64,000 nucleotides of DNA from Chondrilla cf. caribensis (Eukaryota; Porifera; Demospongiae; Chondrillida; Chondrillidae): positions 502,324-566,323 of the forward strand of contig OZ026563.1 in the NCBI GenBank assembly GCA_964020155.1, written 5' to 3'. The notes under the pieces were generated by a model that was not told the DNA's origin, did no database searches, and saw only the letters and a list, made by a program, of their open reading frames with translations. The position numbers and the translations under genes were made by a program. This document shows, piece by piece, positions 58,730 to 64,000 of the stretch (the first letter of the stretch is position 1; each line of letters opens with the position of its first letter).

Positions 58730-60699
58730 TCAGGAAAATTTCATGCTTTTCGTTAAACTTTCAATGAGATCCTTTTTAGTTGAGGTGTAGTACTCTTCTT
58801 TCCATTTATTGCGCAGGATTCCAAGAATACGTCCGTATTCTGGCCCAGGATTCAACCCAATGGCCTTCAAATCTGTACCGTTCACAGGAAACACAGGAAT
58901 GACAAACTCCTCAATCTGCTCTGCCTTGTCATGTTGCCCTGCATAGTGGAGAAGTTGCACAACGTGAGAACGCTGAACTCCGTCCACCAAGAAATCTTGA
59001 AAACTCTTTATGGCTGATTTCGGATCTTGTGCCTGGAGGCGATGAGTAGCAACAAACGTGGCAAGCTTCCGCTCCATATTCGACATCTTCCATGCCACTG
59101 TGAGAGCATGAGCTTCCTTTGGAGTGGTACACAGAGCCGTGATCAGGGAAACGGGCTCAAGTGGGTGCACCTGATGCTCTGACCACACTCTATCAAATTC
59201 CTCAATTGTCACCGGTTGTTCCTTGGGACCATTTTCAGGTAATCCTGAATGAATGTACAAACATTCACACCACGGACACAGTGTACAGAACTACAAAGTG
59301 TTGCAACAGCTAGTGTGCATTTGGTAGTAGATAAGCACACAACATGTTAGCAGTGCTCAATCAAGAGATTGTCACAGTAACAACTACCACTCCCAAATAG
59401 TGATTGCATGCTGACCCACGACAGGGAGGGAACAGTGGAGCATTAGCCTCGGTGTTGATAAATACATTCCATGAAGGTTGCTTAGTTACTAAGAAAATGG
59501 TGGAAGGCTATTGTTTGTAGGTGTGCAAACTGTATGTGCATTTTGTGAATGTATGTTTGCTTGTTTGTGCATACATGAGTTTGTTTGTTTGTATGTATGT
59601 GTTTGTGTGCATGTGCATGTATTTGTGTTTGTGCATGTGTTCTTTGTGTGTATGCATGTATTAATGATTGTGTGCATATTGTTCTGTGTATGTGTCAAGT
59701 ATTCGTTATTTGTGTGCATGCATGTATTAGTGATTGCACGTGTTGTGTGTTTGCATGTATTTGTTTGTGTGTATGCATGTATTTATACTTGTGTGTGGGT
59801 GTGTATTTGTGTCTCAGTGAGTGATCATTAAACTGACACACATACAAGGACCCACCAATGTACTTGGCCACTCTGGTGGAGTACATCGTTCGGATCAAAT
59901 GGGGGGCGTGACCACCTGTCACAATACGACGGACCTCCATCCATATTCTCTCAACTGAGATGTTCTCCAGACCATGCGCTAGAGAGCAAATTGCTTCTAA
60001 TGTTTCAGCATCATGCTGTCCTGCACTTGGTACAATTCTCCCATAAAACCTGAAGTATCGCAAGATTCTCAAATAGTCTTCCTTTATCCTCGACGTGGCG
60101 TCTCCTACAAACAAGACCCGCTTCTCTGCAAGGTGACGTTGTCCTTCAAAGTAGTCGTAAAGTGTCCCATTAAAGTCCAAACTCATGGCATTAATGGTGA
60201 GGTCCCTACGCTCGGCATCCAACCTCCAGTCTGTGGTGAAGTTGACCAGAGCATGTCGTCCATCTGTCTCTCTGTCTACTCTGAGGGTGGTGATCTCGTA
60301 ATCCGTCCCCGTATTCTCGACGTGCACGGTGACTGTTCCGTGCTCTAGACCCGTTGGGATGTACCTAATACCCTGAGAGTCGAACAAACGGATCATGTCA
60401 TCCGGAGTGCATTCTGTGGCCAGATCAACGTCTTTCGGTGCCTTCCCCAGCAGGAGGTCCCTCACTACGCCTCCGACAAGACGCAGGTTGTAACCGTTAT
60501 CAGCAAAAAGCTTCTCAAGCTTCAGCAAAGAAGGAGTCAGTAACTTCTTGAAAGATTCAGACTCTAATCGACCGCTCGCCATAGTGGGAAGCACGCTCAA
60601 TGAGTTATAGAAGCGCCTGACCCCACTCGTGTTCAGTACGGTTATCCTTTGCAATACTTTCAACATTGATTGGCAAACATTACAGCAGCCATTTTGCAT
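58730..60699 (-). CDS. TRNT1: TRNT1 CCA-adding tRNA nucleotidyltransferase
   Basis: Adds CCA to tRNA 3' ends in nucleus/cytosol and mitochondria. Two exons, 60699-59856 and 59244-58730, join in phase to 452 residues (human 434). The first 40 residues are basic, Ser-rich and without acidic residues, as in a mitochondrial presequence ([20 protein letters not shown]); a second ATG at the start of [10 protein letters not shown] would give the cytosolic form. The class II nucleotidyltransferase core follows: [20 protein letters not shown] (G-G-x-V-R-D and the D-x-D metal site), [10 protein letters not shown], and [16 protein letters not shown]. Exon 2 is the helical body and tail domain. The stop codon lies only 163 bases before the dynamin start codon, so the dynamin promoter sits in or next to this gene's 3' UTR. 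Confidence 0.96.
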
Positions 60700-60909
60700 G
60701 AACCCCGCCCCTGTACTAAATTTAGAACTCTCATCAATGACATAATAGTTTGCATCATATGCTATTTTGGTTCAATTGATACTAAAATTAAGTCACAGGG
60801 CGGTTACGTCATCGAATTGCACCACATTCCAGACAGACTATAAAAGTACGTACATTCCACTCATTAACTCCAGCCCAAAAGGACTATACTGTCAAGTGGA
60901 GGATTACCC
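60700..60909. promoter_or_regulatory. Bidirectional promoter of TRNT1 and the RING gene
   Basis: 210 bases between start codons with TACGTCA at 60805-60811 and TATAAAAG at 60839-60846 for the plus-strand gene. Confidence 0.55.
60839..60846 (+). promoter_or_regulatory. TATA box of the RING gene
   Basis: Consensus TATAAAAG 71 bases upstream of the ATG at 60910, which places transcription start near 60870. Confidence 0.6.
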
Positions 60910-61791
60910 ATGCCAGTAGGTGACCTGGACTTCCCTCAAGAGTGTTCTAAGAAGAAGAAAGGGGAGAAGACATGCTATTCCTTCAAAGGAACATACAACA
61001 TAACCGGGTCACTAGGAGCATTCTTCATCGAGGAGGAGGCTGTGTTCCTTGCAGACCCCATCAAGAAGTGTGTCCCGGAAGATGAGTATGACTTCCCAGA
61101 CATCAGCGACGACGTGTATTTGGACTTTTATGTGCAAAAGTGCTTTCGGAAGAAATCGAAACCAAAAACACAACAGGGAGGGGCCAAGAAGGTGTGGCCA
61201 GAGGTGGAGATTGCTAACAAAAAAGAAAGAGTGGAAAAGCGCTTGGCATCAAAACAGTTGAAAAGAAGAGGTCTTCCAGAATTCGAGAAGAAAGCACAAT
61301 CTGAAACAACTTACGCACAATTGCAAGGTTTGAAAACCGGGGCAAAGGAAAGGAAGAAAAGCAGGTGGAACAAACAGCTCCGTCATGACAAACTCAACCA
61401 ACCAGTGGAGGCAACTGAACAGGTTGATTGTAAAGCGGTTACACAAAATGCTCTTACCAACGAATCAGACATGCTCGAGTCCACTCCATTCCTACAAGCC
61501 TTCCTTCAACTACAGAACAGGGAGCTGACTCCAGAGGATTATGACCTGCTGCTGCAACTGGATGAACTAGTAGCAAAGAAAACAGTCGATGAAGACAAAC
61601 TGAAGAGCTTTAGAGAGTTCCTGGCAGACAAGAACGTAAGTACAGAGCAATGCACGGTCTGCATGGAGACCTATCAAGTGGGAGAGAAGATCACAGAGCT
61701 GCCTTGTAGGCACTACTTCCATGCACACTGCATTGAACAGTGGTTGAAAACTGTTTCACTCAACTGTCCCTTAGATGGGCTACCTGTCTGA
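60910..61791 (+). CDS. Intronless RING-H2 finger protein, putative E3 ubiquitin ligase
   Basis: Single-exon gene of 293 residues. The N-terminal part (about 1-85) is a compact acidic/aromatic region ending in DDVYLDFYVQKC. Residues 90-185 are strongly basic. A helical segment LTPEDYDLLLQLDELV precedes the RING at about 248-291: CTVCMETYQVGEKI, then LPCRHYFHAHCIEQWL, then NCPLD. Seven of eight zinc ligands are Cys/His, and the eighth is Asp in CPLD, as in RBX1, where Asp is a genuine ligand. That makes ubiquitin ligase activity plausible. No transmembrane segment or signal peptide. I do not recognise the orthologue. Lack of introns in an intron-rich region suggests a retrocopy origin, though it has its own TATA box. 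It is convergent with the RBM26/27-like gene, 299 bases apart. Confidence 0.85.
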   Translation: MPVGDLDFPQECSKKKKGEKTCYSFKGTYNITGSLGAFFIEEEAVFLADPIKKCVPEDEYDFPDISDDVYLDFYVQKCFRKKSKPKTQQGGAKKVWPEVEIANKKERVEKRLASKQLKRRGLPEFEKKAQSETTYAQLQGLKTGAKERKKSRWNKQLRHDKLNQPVEATEQVDCKAVTQNALTNESDMLESTPFLQAFLQLQNRELTPEDYDLLLQLDELVAKKTVDEDKLKSFREFLADKNVSTEQCTVCMETYQVGEKITELPCRHYFHAHCIEQWLKTVSLNCPLDGLPV

Positions 61792-62090
61792 CCTGTGTGT
61801 TGTGATATTTATATTTTTATGTAACACCCTGGTGCCATTGTGTCTGTGTGGTATGATGTACGTACTGTGACTATAATTATTATGTATATATTTAATTAGT
61901 TTATATGACGTCATTATTATAATAATTATATAGAGTACATACACAAAATACAATTACAGTAATTTGATAATTCTGGCTGTAGCTGATAACTCTCACATGT
62001 GCGTATGTACATACACAATTTAGTGGGAATTCTATAGATTTAAAGTGATACACAAGAGGGAAGTTAAGAAAGAGCTTAGACCACAAGGGA

Positions 62091-64000
<1,910 letters not shown>

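Overview
This is animal nuclear DNA with many spliced genes. T-box genes, a TCF/LEF factor with HMG box and C-clamp, a BET protein with a BRD4-type long tail, RAB14, EHBP1 and classical dynamin are all present. Introns are mostly 60 to 1000 bases, genes lie only 150 to 1500 bases apart, and (CA)n/(TG)n tracts and minisatellites are everywhere. The divergence of the proteins and the compact layout suggest an early-branching animal, most probably a sponge. That is inference; the exact lineage cannot be read from the window. All gene models below were built by hand from splice consensus and reading phase. Nearly all join in phase; one junction in the HELZ2-like gene does not.

Layout. 1-6.3 kb: three T-box genes, one leaving the window on the minus strand and two in tandem on the plus strand. 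6.4-8.6 kb (-): NCBP3-like cap-binding subunit. 9.1-19.6 kb (-): large HELZ2-like double SF1 helicase. 20.5-23.1 kb (-): RAB14. 23.6-33.4 kb (+): EHBP1-like C2/CH/bMERB protein, with four tRNA-Val genes inside its third intron. 33.9-39.8 kb (-): BET double-bromodomain protein with probable short and long forms. 41.1-44.4 kb (+): TCF/LEF. 45.9-49.7 kb (-): glutamine-rich bHLH factor. 50.0-50.7 kb (+): SYCE2-like synaptonemal complex protein. 50.9-58.6 kb (-): dynamin. 58.7-60.7 kb (-): TRNT1 CCA-adding enzyme. 60.9-61.8 kb (+): intronless RING protein. 62.1-64.0 kb (-): the 3' end of an RBM26/27-like gene.

Genes are often paired head to head over short shared promoters: RAB14/EHBP1 446 bases, bHLH/SYCE2 274 bases, TRNT1/RING 210 bases. 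RAB14 and EHBP1 both belong to endosomal trafficking, and dynamin acts in the same field. T-box, TCF/LEF, bHLH and BET genes give the window a strong transcription-regulator content. No operon, CRISPR array or prokaryotic feature is present.

The most interesting non-coding signals are these: (TG)n tracts that begin exactly at 5' splice sites; a tandem tRNA-Val array whose copies carry two different anticodons; several long fold-back elements inside introns; a 24-base tandem repeat abutting a dynamin 3' splice site; and a coding 30-base repeat just after a degenerate T-domain.
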